From: Oscillospiraceae bacterium
GTDB lineage: Bacteria; Bacillota; Clostridia; Christensenellales; Aristaeellaceae
Assembly (NCBI GenBank): GCA_031266295.1
Contig: JAISBH010000077.1
Span: forward strand, 1 to 9,356
Reading direction: 5' to 3'
DNA: 9,356 nt
Shown: piece by piece, positions 1-5,983 of the stretch
Layout: every line of letters starts with the position of its first letter
Numbering within the stretch: the stretch's first letter is position 1
The notes under the pieces: model-generated
Databases searched by the model: none
The model's input: only the letters and a program-made list of their open reading frames with translations
Told to the model about the DNA's origin: nothing
Program-made: the position numbers and the translations under genes

Positions 1-396
1 GGTATGCCCGGCAGCGCGCGCAAGATAAAAGGCACGCTCCACTGGGTCAGCGAGTCGGACGCGGCGCCGCTTACCGTCCGGTTATATGAACCGCTGCTCG
101 TCGACGAATCACCTGTTGAGGCCGACAACGAGGTCAACGACGAGGATCCTGACGCCGAAATCAAAACACCCAAGATCACTAAGGTCGACTTTGAGAACCG
201 CGTCAATCCTGACTCGCTCACCGAACTGACCGGATGCCTCGGCGAACCGATTCTCGCGGAAGCGAAGGTCGGCGATAGGTTCCAATTCATGCGGCAGGGG
301 TATTTCACGGTCGATCCTGACAGTAGGCCGGGCGCGATCGTGTATAACCGCACAGCGGGGTTAAAGGACAGCTGGGCGAAACAGGGGGGAAAGTAA
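1..396 (+). CDS. glnS: Glutaminyl-tRNA synthetase, C-terminal fragment (5' end outside window)
   Basis: GlnRS charges tRNA-Gln with glutamine in the cytoplasm. Only about the last 131 codons are here, covering the C-terminal beta-barrel anticodon-binding domain. The family signatures seen are KGTLHWVS followed by RLYEPLL, then the NPDSL segment, FQFMRQGYF near residues 94-102, and VYNRTAGLKDSW just before the end. The frame is open from base 1. The ATG at position 4 is internal to the domain and is not the true start; the catalytic Rossmann fold lies upstream of the window. The segment between RLYEPLL and NPDSL is longer and more acidic than in the E. coli enzyme, by roughly 20 residues, which reads as a surface loop insertion. 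The TAA stop shares its last base with the ATG of gltX, so the two synthetases are almost certainly co-transcribed and possibly translationally coupled. Identification is firm; the domain is specific to GlnRS and non-discriminating GluRS relatives. Confidence 0.93.
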   Translation, partial: GMPGSARKIKGTLHWVSESDAAPLTVRLYEPLLVDESPVEADNEVNDEDPDAEIKTPKITKVDFENRVNPDSLTELTGCLGEPILAEAKVGDRFQFMRQGYFTVDPDSRPGAIVYNRTAGLKDSWAKQGGK

Positions 397-1847
397 TGCC
401 GCAAGTTCGTACACGGTTCGCGCCGAGTCCGACAGGATATTTGCATCTGGGCGGATTGCGCACCGCGCTGTACGCGTATCTTTTCGCGCGCAAAAATGGC
501 GGCGTATTCATACTGCGCATCGAAGACACGGATCAGGAACGCGAAGTGGCGGGTGCGGAAGAACAGCTGCGCAAATCGCTCAAACTAGCCGGACTGACAT
601 ACGACGAAGGTCCGGACGTTGGTGGTTCGTACGGTCCGTACGTTCAATCGGAGCGCAAAGGATCGTACGCGCCATACGCGTGGGCGCTGGTGGAAAAGGG
701 CGCGGCATACCCGTGTTTCTGCACGAAAGGGCGCCTGGATCAAGCGCGAACCGAGGCTGAGCGCGAAGGACGCACGTTCAAATATGACAAACGCTGCATG
801 TCGATCGCGAAGAATGAGGCGAGGCGTCGCGTCGAATCGGGAGAAAAGCACGTCATACGGCAGAATATGCCGACGGATGGTGCAGCGTCGTTTGACGACG
901 CGCTGTTCGGCCATATTGAGATTGACACGGCGCAGTTGGATGACATGGTATTGATGAAAGCAGACGGTTTTCCGACATATAATTTCGCGAACGTAGTAGA
1001 CGATCATTTAATGGGTATAACCCATGTGATGCGCGGCACGGAATATCTGTCGTCAACGCCGAAATATAATCTGCTGTATGAAGCGTTCGGATGGGATAAA
1101 CCTGTATACATCCATCTGCCGCTTGTGATGGCGGATGCGACGCGCAAACTGTCCAAACGATATGGTGATCCGTCGTTCGAGGATCTGCTGAATGAAGGAT
1201 ATTTGCCCGAGGCGGTGGTTAACTATATTGCGCTGCTGGGCTGGAATCCGGGCGACGATCGCGAGTTCTTCACATTGGGCGAATTAGAGCAATCATTTTC
1301 GCTGGATGGATTGAGCAAGTCGCCGTCTATATTCGACAAGGCGAAGCTGACGTGGATGAATGGCGAGTATATTAGGCGGCTGCCGTTTGGGCGATACTAT
1401 GAGCTGGCGAAACCATGGCTGGAAAAGGCGTTGCCGGATTGGGGACGCGATCCAAAGAGATTAGCAGAATTGTTGCATGGGCGGGCAGAGGTGTTGAATA
1501 GGATACCAGAGATGGCGGCGTTCATTAAGGCGATGCCGGAGTACGGGTTGGAGTTATACACACATAAGAAGATGAAATCGGATCCAGCAGTGGCCCGGGA
1601 GTCGCTAGCGTTTGTGGAACCGATACTGCGCGCGGTCGAGGATTGGACGGAAGCCTCACTGCACGACTCACTGATGCCTGCGATAACGGCGAGCGGCCGC
1701 AAGAACGGTGCGGTACTATGGCCGCTTCGCGTAGCAATATCGGGACTGACGTCAACACCGGGCGGTGCGACCGAGATTGCCTATCTGCTGGGCAAGACTG
1801 AAACCCTGCGCCGTATAACCGCAGCCAGAGAACGTCTCGCGCTGTAA
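396..1847 (+). CDS. gltX: Glutamyl-tRNA synthetase
   Basis: Class I synthetase that attaches glutamate to tRNA-Glu in the cytoplasm. At 483 residues it has the usual bacterial length. The ATP-site HIGH-type motif is HLGG at residues 17-20, within FAPSPTGYLHLGG. The second signature is KLSKR at 251-255. A zinc site matches the E. coli GluRS arrangement, with Cys107, Cys109, Tyr130 and Cys134 at the same spacings. The C-terminal third is the helical anticodon-binding region, with the WMNGEYIRRL segment typical of bacterial GluRS. The start ATG overlaps the glnS stop (TAATG), and a G-rich ribosome binding site sits inside the end of glnS at about 384-390. Because glnS is also present, this enzyme is probably discriminating (Glu only), but that is inference; the sequence alone does not prove it. 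A short hairpin encloses the stop codon. Confidence 0.97.
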   Translation: MPQVRTRFAPSPTGYLHLGGLRTALYAYLFARKNGGVFILRIEDTDQEREVAGAEEQLRKSLKLAGLTYDEGPDVGGSYGPYVQSERKGSYAPYAWALVEKGAAYPCFCTKGRLDQARTEAEREGRTFKYDKRCMSIAKNEARRRVESGEKHVIRQNMPTDGAASFDDALFGHIEIDTAQLDDMVLMKADGFPTYNFANVVDDHLMGITHVMRGTEYLSSTPKYNLLYEAFGWDKPVYIHLPLVMADATRKLSKRYGDPSFEDLLNEGYLPEAVVNYIALLGWNPGDDREFFTLGELEQSFSLDGLSKSPSIFDKAKLTWMNGEYIRRLPFGRYYELAKPWLEKALPDWGRDPKRLAELLHGRAEVLNRIPEMAAFIKAMPEYGLELYTHKKMKSDPAVARESLAFVEPILRAVEDWTEASLHDSLMPAITASGRKNGAVLWPLRVAISGLTSTPGGATEIAYLLGKTETLRRITAARERLAL

Positions 1848-1853
1848 AGCGCG
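1838..1853 (+). terminator. Hairpin over the gltX stop codon (weak terminator candidate)
   Basis: CGCGCT (1838-1843) and AGCGCG (1848-1853) form a perfect 6-bp stem around a GTAA tetraloop that contains the TAA stop. The following bases (GGTTTGCC) have only three Ts in a row, so it is not a classic intrinsic terminator. It may act with the other hairpins of the gap or simply stabilise the 3' end. Confidence 0.35.
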
Positions 1854-1901
1854 GGTTTGCCGTATGTGGGATAAGGTTATCCTACTCTACCGCTTTGAAG
1901 G

Positions 1902-1924
1902 CGTCTCTCCCTATGGGGACGACG
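1902..1924 (+). other. Imperfect hairpin in gltX downstream gap
   Basis: CGTC (1902-1905) pairs with GACG (1921-1924). After a 2x2 internal loop, TCCC (1908-1911) pairs with GGGG (1915-1918) through one U-G wobble, leaving a TAT loop. It lies 10 bases before the stronger 1935-1965 hairpin. No U-tract follows. Confidence 0.35.
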
Positions 1925-1934
1925 ATAGTTGCGG

Positions 1935-1965
1935 CGTTCGACTCTCTCCTAAAGAGAGTCGGGCG
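1935..1965 (+). other. Strong 13-bp hairpin, no U-tract
   Basis: CGTTCGACTCTCT (1935-1947) pairs with AGAGAGTCGGGCG (1953-1965) around a CCTAA loop. Nine central pairs are perfect Watson-Crick, two are G-U and the outermost two are Watson-Crick. The two wobbles are pairs only in a + strand transcript; on the - strand they would be A-C mismatches, which favours a rightward RNA. The following bases are GGGTTGCGCGG, so this is not a standard intrinsic terminator. It could be a factor-dependent terminator, an RNA stability element, or part of a repeat. Confidence 0.5.
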
Positions 1966-2105
1966 GGTTGCGCGGAGTGCGTTTAGTGTGCCCCGGTTGT
2001 TGCCGATGGTGAGGTTGGGGGGAATAGCCGTTTAGGATGCTATCGCCTTAGCCCCAGCGAAGGATACAACCGTCTGGTACGTTATATATACAAACGACTA
2101 TAAAC

Positions 2106-2110
2106 GGAGG
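2106..2110 (+). promoter_or_regulatory. Ribosome binding site of the transglutaminase gene
   Basis: GGAGG lies 12 bases before the ATG at 2123, a longer than usual spacing. Its first two Gs belong to TAAACGG (2101-2107), which is an exact inverted repeat of CCGTTTA at 2028-2034, so upstream RNA could partly mask it. Confidence 0.6.
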
Positions 2111-2122
2111 TAATCTCACACG

Positions 2123-3436
2123 ATGAGACAACAACGGCGCAAGCATATTGTGTGGATCATACTAGCAATAATTATAGCTGTGCTGCTGTTGACGGGATTA
2201 CTGTACAATCGCCCGCTGCCCATTCGCGAATGGGTTGGTGGACAGGTCACGCCTTCGCCCACTTCAACACAGCCAACCAGTCCAACGCCAGCGCCGACAA
2301 TGGCTCCCAGTCATACCCCGCTGCCTACCTACACCCCATCGCCGTCGCCGAGACCTGCCACTCCCACGCCTCAACCAGCCATGGCGTTTGAAGACGTAGA
2401 TTTCGTCAGTGTGAACCGCTACTCTAGCCTCATCGACTTGAGGGAGGCGTTTCTTGATGCACGCGCGAAACTAACGGCGCAAGTTGCGTTTCGTCTCGAC
2501 AAGGCCATCACGCTGGACGACTTCACGGCGGCATTAGCCGTATTCGATGGTAGCATTGAGTATGCGTACGGCACGATGAGCGGATCAGACGACTTATGCG
2601 TGTTAGTCAACTTCAGATATACGCCGGGAACGCGGATCGCCTACGCGTACAAGACGAGGCAATATGATATCCTGGCGGACGTTGAACTCCGTGTTCTCAA
2701 CACTGCGCTCGAATGGCTGCAAGCCTTAGGTTCAGCAGAACTTTGGCTCGAACATCCGCTGTCAATTGAGCGCAAAATACACGATTACATCTGCGTGAAC
2801 ATACGCTATTTCGACGATAGGACGAACAACTCCGGCACAACACTGCGCGATTATCAGACCGCGATAGGCGCGTTCAACGACAAACGCGGCAACTGTATGG
2901 CATATGCCGACGCGTTTTTGATGTTAGCGCGAATAGCGGGGTTTGAATGCGACACGATAATCGGCGAAGCAAAGAATGAGAACGGCGAATGGATCGGTCA
3001 CGCGTGGAACATGATTCATGTCGACGAGCAATGGCTGATGTGTGACGTAACATACGACGACCTTGACAGTCCGCCATTCACAATGGGATATGCCTACTTC
3101 AATATTGATGAACAGACGATAAGATCGGATCATCGCTGGGCGCCGGAAGCGATGTACCGTCCTGTTATGTCGGAACCGAGCGAGTGGTATGGATTCGGTA
3201 ACAATGAGTTTCCGGATTTAAAAAGGATGACGAGTGGGAACAGTTTTCGTACGAATCTGGAATCCGCGCTATCGGCTGCGTATACACGTGACGCATGGTT
3301 CATGCTCGAAGGATTCAGCGTAACCATCGAGCAGATTCAGGAATGGATGCAGGATTGGGGCAGGCCTGGCGGCTGGCTGATGATCCATCAAGAACTGGGC
3401 GTGGACCAATATTGGACTTTTCATATAATGGATTAA
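2123..3436 (+). CDS. Membrane-anchored transglutaminase-like superfamily protein
   Basis: The 437-residue protein has a basic N-terminus and one membrane helix (about residues 10-28), then a Thr/Pro/Ser-rich linker (about 43-87). An extracellular part ends in a transglutaminase-like (papain-fold) domain. The predicted catalytic triad is complete: Cys258 in GNCMAYADAF, His293 in GHAWNMI and Asp308 in CDVTYDD. Those motifs, in that order and spacing, define the bacterial transglutaminase-core family, whose members act as thiol peptidases, amidases or cross-linkers, often on surface polymers. The region at about 90-240 has no motif I recognise. The N-terminal helix most likely stays as a type II anchor, since no lipobox or clear signal-peptidase site is seen, and the linker would hold the domain away from the membrane. 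The M20 gene follows after 23 bases, suggesting joint transcription. The exact substrate is unknown; a wall peptide is a guess. Confidence 0.85.
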   Translation: MRQQRRKHIVWIILAIIIAVLLLTGLLYNRPLPIREWVGGQVTPSPTSTQPTSPTPAPTMAPSHTPLPTYTPSPSPRPATPTPQPAMAFEDVDFVSVNRYSSLIDLREAFLDARAKLTAQVAFRLDKAITLDDFTAALAVFDGSIEYAYGTMSGSDDLCVLVNFRYTPGTRIAYAYKTRQYDILADVELRVLNTALEWLQALGSAELWLEHPLSIERKIHDYICVNIRYFDDRTNNSGTTLRDYQTAIGAFNDKRGNCMAYADAFLMLARIAGFECDTIIGEAKNENGEWIGHAWNMIHVDEQWLMCDVTYDDLDSPPFTMGYAYFNIDEQTIRSDHRWAPEAMYRPVMSEPSEWYGFGNNEFPDLKRMTSGNSFRTNLESALSAAYTRDAWFMLEGFSVTIEQIQEWMQDWGRPGGWLMIHQELGVDQYWTFHIMD

Positions 3437-3446
3437 TTATGATTGC

Positions 3447-3452
3447 GGAGAG
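3447..3452 (+). promoter_or_regulatory. Ribosome binding site deciding the M20 peptidase start
   Basis: GGAGAG lies 7 bases before the ATG at 3460. The in-frame ATG at 3439 has no comparable purine-rich site upstream, and starts further upstream would lie inside the transglutaminase gene. This favours 3460. Confidence 0.65.
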
Positions 3453-3459
3453 TATTACT

Positions 3460-4662
3460 ATGATCGCAGGTAAGTGGATGGGAATTGAGCCGACCGAGCT
3501 AATGTTGAACGCCCTATGGAGCGACGCCCAAACGATAGCGCCGCAGATAATCGAATGGCGGCGATATTTCCATAAATATCCGTCGATCAGCGGGCAGGAA
3601 GGCCCGACGGCGCAAAAAGTGCTGGAGATACTGACATCAATGGGCGTGGAAGCCCTGATTGTCCCTGGTCAAAATGCAGTTGTCGGTCGTATATACGGCA
3701 TTGGCGGAGGGAAAATAGCCGGGCTGCGCGCGGACATGGATGCTCTGCCCATCCAAGAAACGAGCGGGCGCGAATATGGCTCGACAATACCGGGGGTCAT
3801 GCACGCATGCGGACACGACGCGCATACCGCCATACTACTCGGCGTCGCGAAGCTATTGATGAAGAGGCGCGATTCGTTCTGCGGCGAAGCGCGGCTGCTG
3901 TTTGAACCGATGGAGGAAACAAACGGCGGTGCACAGCCGATGGTCGATGCGGGACATCTCGACGGCGTCAGCGCGGTGTTTGCGTTGCACATGCAACCTA
4001 GTTTACAGTTGGGGCAGTTGTGGACTCGGGCCGGCGCGATGTCAGGATCAAGCAACGAGGTTCATCTTACCATAAGCGGCCGGAGCTGTCATGGCGCATA
4101 CCCGGAACGCGGCGTCGACGCGATCGTTCTGGCAGCGCAAGTAATAATGGCCGCGCAGACACTGATCAGCCGTCGCGTCTCCGCGCTGGACAGCGTGGTG
4201 CTCAGCCTGGGCATGATCAATGGAGGAAGCGCGCCGAACATACTGGCGGAAAGCGTTACGATACGCGGGACGTTGCGTACACTCAATGATGACACTCGCA
4301 AACGCACGTTAATGGAGTTGGGAAGGCTGGCAAACGGGATATGTCAGGCACATGGCGGCAGATGCGATGTTGATGTTATACAAGGCTATCACTCGGTGGA
4401 ATGCGCGCCCGAATGGGTAGAGCGGCTGAATGAGCTTGCGGGTACCATAGGCGTAGAGCCGCTTGTTAAGCCAACGCCCAGCCTAGGCGTCGACAGCTTT
4501 GGGGATTTCACAGCGGTTGCGCCGGGGCTGTATTACGACCTGGGTTGTGTGACGGAGAAAGACGCGGCGCAGATTCATACGCCGCTGTTCGATATTGATG
4601 AACGGTGCTTACCGATAGGCGCGTACCTGCAAGCGGGACTGGCTCTGCGGCACATCGGTTGA
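3460..4662 (+). CDS. M20 (M20D-type) amidohydrolase / peptidase
   Basis: A two-metal cytoplasmic hydrolase of the family that includes IAA-amino acid hydrolases, hippurate hydrolase, aminoacylases and N-acetyl-diaminopimelate deacetylase. From the chosen start it is 400 residues, normal for the family. The five expected metal ligands are present: Cys117 and His119 in HACGHDAH, Glu153 (with Glu152) in EPMEET, His177 in ALHMQP, and His373 in QIHTPLFDID. The catalytic-domain motif RADMDALPIQE precedes them. The dimerisation lid domain, with the GRSCHGAYPERGVDAI segment, occupies the middle. There is no signal peptide. The start at 3460 is chosen for its GGAGAG site; ATGs at 3439 and 3478 are alternatives. 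The gene follows the transglutaminase gene by 23 bases with no visible promoter of its own. Its last 54 bases are antisense to the small membrane protein gene. Substrate cannot be read from the sequence; deacylation of an N-acyl amino acid or peptide is the family-level expectation. Confidence 0.92.
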   Translation: MIAGKWMGIEPTELMLNALWSDAQTIAPQIIEWRRYFHKYPSISGQEGPTAQKVLEILTSMGVEALIVPGQNAVVGRIYGIGGGKIAGLRADMDALPIQETSGREYGSTIPGVMHACGHDAHTAILLGVAKLLMKRRDSFCGEARLLFEPMEETNGGAQPMVDAGHLDGVSAVFALHMQPSLQLGQLWTRAGAMSGSSNEVHLTISGRSCHGAYPERGVDAIVLAAQVIMAAQTLISRRVSALDSVVLSLGMINGGSAPNILAESVTIRGTLRTLNDDTRKRTLMELGRLANGICQAHGGRCDVDVIQGYHSVECAPEWVERLNELAGTIGVEPLVKPTPSLGVDSFGDFTAVAPGLYYDLGCVTEKDAAQIHTPLFDIDERCLPIGAYLQAGLALRHIG

Positions 4663-4932
4663 ATGCCGATTCCGCAGATTACCGCTCGGCTCTGTCTTCG
4701 CGCTGCGCTGCTGTTCGGTGAACCGCTCTGCCTGACGATGCTCAATACGACGAACGCCCTTGAGCGTGTTGATCGCCAGCGTCATAGTCGAAATAGCGAA
4801 TATGATCAGCAGCGTTTTTGTGATACGATTGTCAATCCACGCCATAGCGGGGTTACGTATATCTAGCGCGAAAAACACGACGAACATGCTTGAGAGTATC
4901 ACCAAAGCGTGCGAAAGATACTTGCGAAACAT
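4609..4932 (-). CDS. Small two-helix membrane protein, family not recognised
   Basis: About 107 residues. Two hydrophobic segments, about residues 8-25 (ALVILSSMFVVFFALDI) and about 39-57 (TLLIIFAISTMTLAINTL), are joined by a short loop. They are followed by a hydrophilic, Arg- and Gln-rich tail of some 45 residues. By the positive-inside rule the hairpin probably has both ends in the cytoplasm. A G-rich site (GGGGGTG, 4950 down to 4944) directly after the stop of the upstream gene serves it. The ATG at 4932 or a TTG at 4935 could be the start; the TTG has the better spacing (8 versus 11 bases). It begins 15-18 bases after the phosphodiester glycosidase gene and is surely in the same transcript. 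The last 18 codons or so run antisense through the end of the M20 gene, so the tail may be poorly conserved. I recognise no family. It is judged real by membrane pattern, spacing and ribosome binding site. Confidence 0.68.
   Translation of the reverse strand: MFRKYLSHALVILSSMFVVFFALDIRNPAMAWIDNRITKTLLIIFAISTMTLAINTLKGVRRIEHRQAERFTEQQRSAKTEPSGNLRNRHSTDVPQSQSRLQVRAYR
4644..4678. terminator. Hairpin at convergent gene ends
   Basis: TCTGCGG (4644-4650) pairs with CCGCAGA (4672-4678). Inside it, ATCGG (4654-4658) pairs with CCGAT (4666-4670), with a 3/1-base internal loop and a 7-base loop. The hairpin spans the M20 stop codon (4660-4662). Neither strand shows a clear U-tract, so termination in either direction is only possible, but the position between convergent transcripts fits. 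Confidence 0.4.
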
Positions 4933-4950
4933 CAATATATCTGCACCCCC

Positions 4951-5925
4951 TTACGGTTCAACATATACAATGTCGCTTGACGGCCGACCACCCATATAAG
5001 GTTGGTTGATTAACTCACCCTCGAATGTCATCATAGATGATTGACCCCCGTCCAGGTTATACGCGGCTTTACATCCCAGTATTTCAAAAAATGCCGACAA
5101 TTCCTTCATGTGAAGGCCCGCCGAATAACCCTGCTGACGACCGTCGGCCACAACAAGACAGTAATGCCCCGGCTCATAGTAGCCGATCGCGGTGCGAGGG
5201 TTGGTTGGGACGACCGAACTATTGAAGACCGTCATCGCCTTTCCGTCGTCCAGAAGCTCGGGGCCGAAGCTCCATGCCTGCCAGGCTTTGCGCGATACAG
5301 CGCTTGCAACGTCGAACTCCTGCTTCGAATACGTTTCCATCACGCCGTCCTCGTACAGCACGCAAACATCTTCAAACGCGCTGTCCCGATATAGTACGCC
5401 GTTGCGGATAACGACACCCTTCGCGCGCGCGCCATAATAGTCGCCATTAGCTGCGACGATCGCGTTCAGCTTCTTCGACATATCGACAACATCTGCAGTC
5501 ACACCTTGTCCGGCTTGATCATTTGCGAAACCCGATCGGAGCGAGTGAATGTCGCGCACCCATATGTCGGCGACGAAACACACAGCCTCGCCCACCTTGA
5601 CCTTCTTCACAGCAACGCGAGCGTTATCAGCTTGGTTGCTATAGATGGCGCCCCCACCCGTATCGTAATCAGGAAATGCTGCGGAGAAATCGCCGGATGC
5701 AATGGGCTCACTCGTCTGCTGTCCATCAGAACCAGCGGCACGGTTCGGCATAGTTATATCATTTTGGCCGATGATAACTTGTTGCGGCTGGCTTAAAGCG
5801 CGCGGCAGCACGTGATGAAACAGCGCGAACACTACTAGCGCCGCTGCAAATATCGTAAAATCTAGGCAGACAATTGCCCAAACCGGGAACATTCGCTTCG
5901 GAATTCCTGACCATGTTCGCGCCAT
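4951..5925 (-). CDS. Membrane-anchored phosphodiester glycosidase (NAGPA-domain) protein
   Basis: 324 residues from the chosen start. A basic N-terminus and one membrane helix (about residues 13-37) precede an exported domain of the phosphodiester glycosidase family. The family's namesake is the animal enzyme that removes GlcNAc from mannose-6-phosphate phosphodiesters. Bacterial members are annotated as exopolysaccharide-related, with mostly unknown substrates. Family hallmarks present are NGDYY at 160-164, the RNGVLY segment after it, PRTAIG in the middle, VVADGRQ, and NLDGGQSS at 290-297. The protein ends soon after the SSDIVYV strand, as usual. The start at 5925 is chosen because GGAGG lies 7 bases upstream of it; an ATG 14 codons earlier (5967) has no properly spaced site. 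The gene follows leuS by 58 bases and precedes the small membrane protein by 15-18 bases. An envelope polysaccharide or teichoic-acid-type substrate is a reasonable inference, not shown. Confidence 0.9.
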   Translation of the reverse strand: MARTWSGIPKRMFPVWAIVCLDFTIFAAALVVFALFHHVLPRALSQPQQVIIGQNDITMPNRAAGSDGQQTSEPIASGDFSAAFPDYDTGGGAIYSNQADNARVAVKKVKVGEAVCFVADIWVRDIHSLRSGFANDQAGQGVTADVVDMSKKLNAIVAANGDYYGARAKGVVIRNGVLYRDSAFEDVCVLYEDGVMETYSKQEFDVASAVSRKAWQAWSFGPELLDDGKAMTVFNSSVVPTNPRTAIGYYEPGHYCLVVADGRQQGYSAGLHMKELSAFFEILGCKAAYNLDGGQSSMMTFEGELINQPYMGGRPSSDIVYVEP

Positions 5926-5932
5926 CAAACCG

Positions 5933-5937
5933 CCTCC
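5933..5937 (-). promoter_or_regulatory. Ribosome binding site deciding the glycosidase start
   Basis: On the - strand GGAGG is followed by a 7-base spacer and the ATG at 5925. This ideal arrangement makes 5925 a better start than the in-frame ATG at 5967, whose upstream bases hold only a GGGCGG directly abutting the codon. Confidence 0.75.
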
Positions 5938-5950
5938 GAGATATTTTGAT

Positions 5951-5973
5951 GAGCGGACGGACAGCATCCGCCC
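5951..5973 (-). other. Hairpin between leuS and the glycosidase gene
   Basis: Read on the - strand, GGGCGGA pairs with TCCGCTC (7 bp including one G-U) around a 9-base loop. It starts 10 bases after the leuS stop. There is no U-tract, so it more likely modulates read-through or mRNA stability than ends the transcript. Confidence 0.35.
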
Positions 5974-5983
5974 ATCGAATCAG

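Larger units (their letters stand above)
1848..2122 (+). other. Hairpin-rich intergenic region, no gene seen
   Basis: This 275-base gap between gltX and the transglutaminase gene holds no convincing reading frame in either direction. It contains several inverted repeats: 1869-1882, 1902-1924, 1935-1965 and 2024-2043. A G6 run at 2017-2022 could pair with either of two flanking C4 runs (1991-1994 or 2052-2055). The final 40 bases are AT-rich (TATATATA at 2083-2090) and lead into a GGAGG ribosome binding site. It could be a 3' end plus long 5' leader, a small RNA gene, or a copy of a dispersed repeat. The sequence alone does not decide. Confidence 0.6.

Noticed and set aside
585..1007. Long open frames on the minus strand across gltX (also 619-954 plus, 1397-1702 minus)
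   Set aside because: They are antisense or off-frame shadows of gltX. They show no domain and no ribosome binding site.
2083..2090. TATATATA as a -10 box for the transglutaminase gene
   Set aside because: No acceptable -35 is found 16-18 bases upstream, so it is kept only as an AT-rich patch.
2245..2390. Repetitive look of the DNA encoding the Thr/Pro/Ser-rich linker
   Set aside because: It is low-complexity coding sequence for a surface stalk, not a CRISPR or tandem repeat array; there is no fixed repeat unit.
3295..3459. N-terminal extension of the M20 peptidase beginning inside the transglutaminase gene
   Set aside because: It would overlap a well supported gene by over 100 bases and add residues absent from the family. 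The ATG at 3460 has a GGAGAG at ideal spacing.
3669..4055. 128-codon minus-strand frame across the M20 gene
   Set aside because: Composition is that of an antisense shadow, and it lies opposite conserved metal-binding motifs of the real gene.
5926..5967. Longer N-terminus of the phosphodiester glycosidase from the ATG at 5967
   Set aside because: No properly spaced ribosome binding site. The extra codons read through the GGAGG that serves the ATG at 5925.
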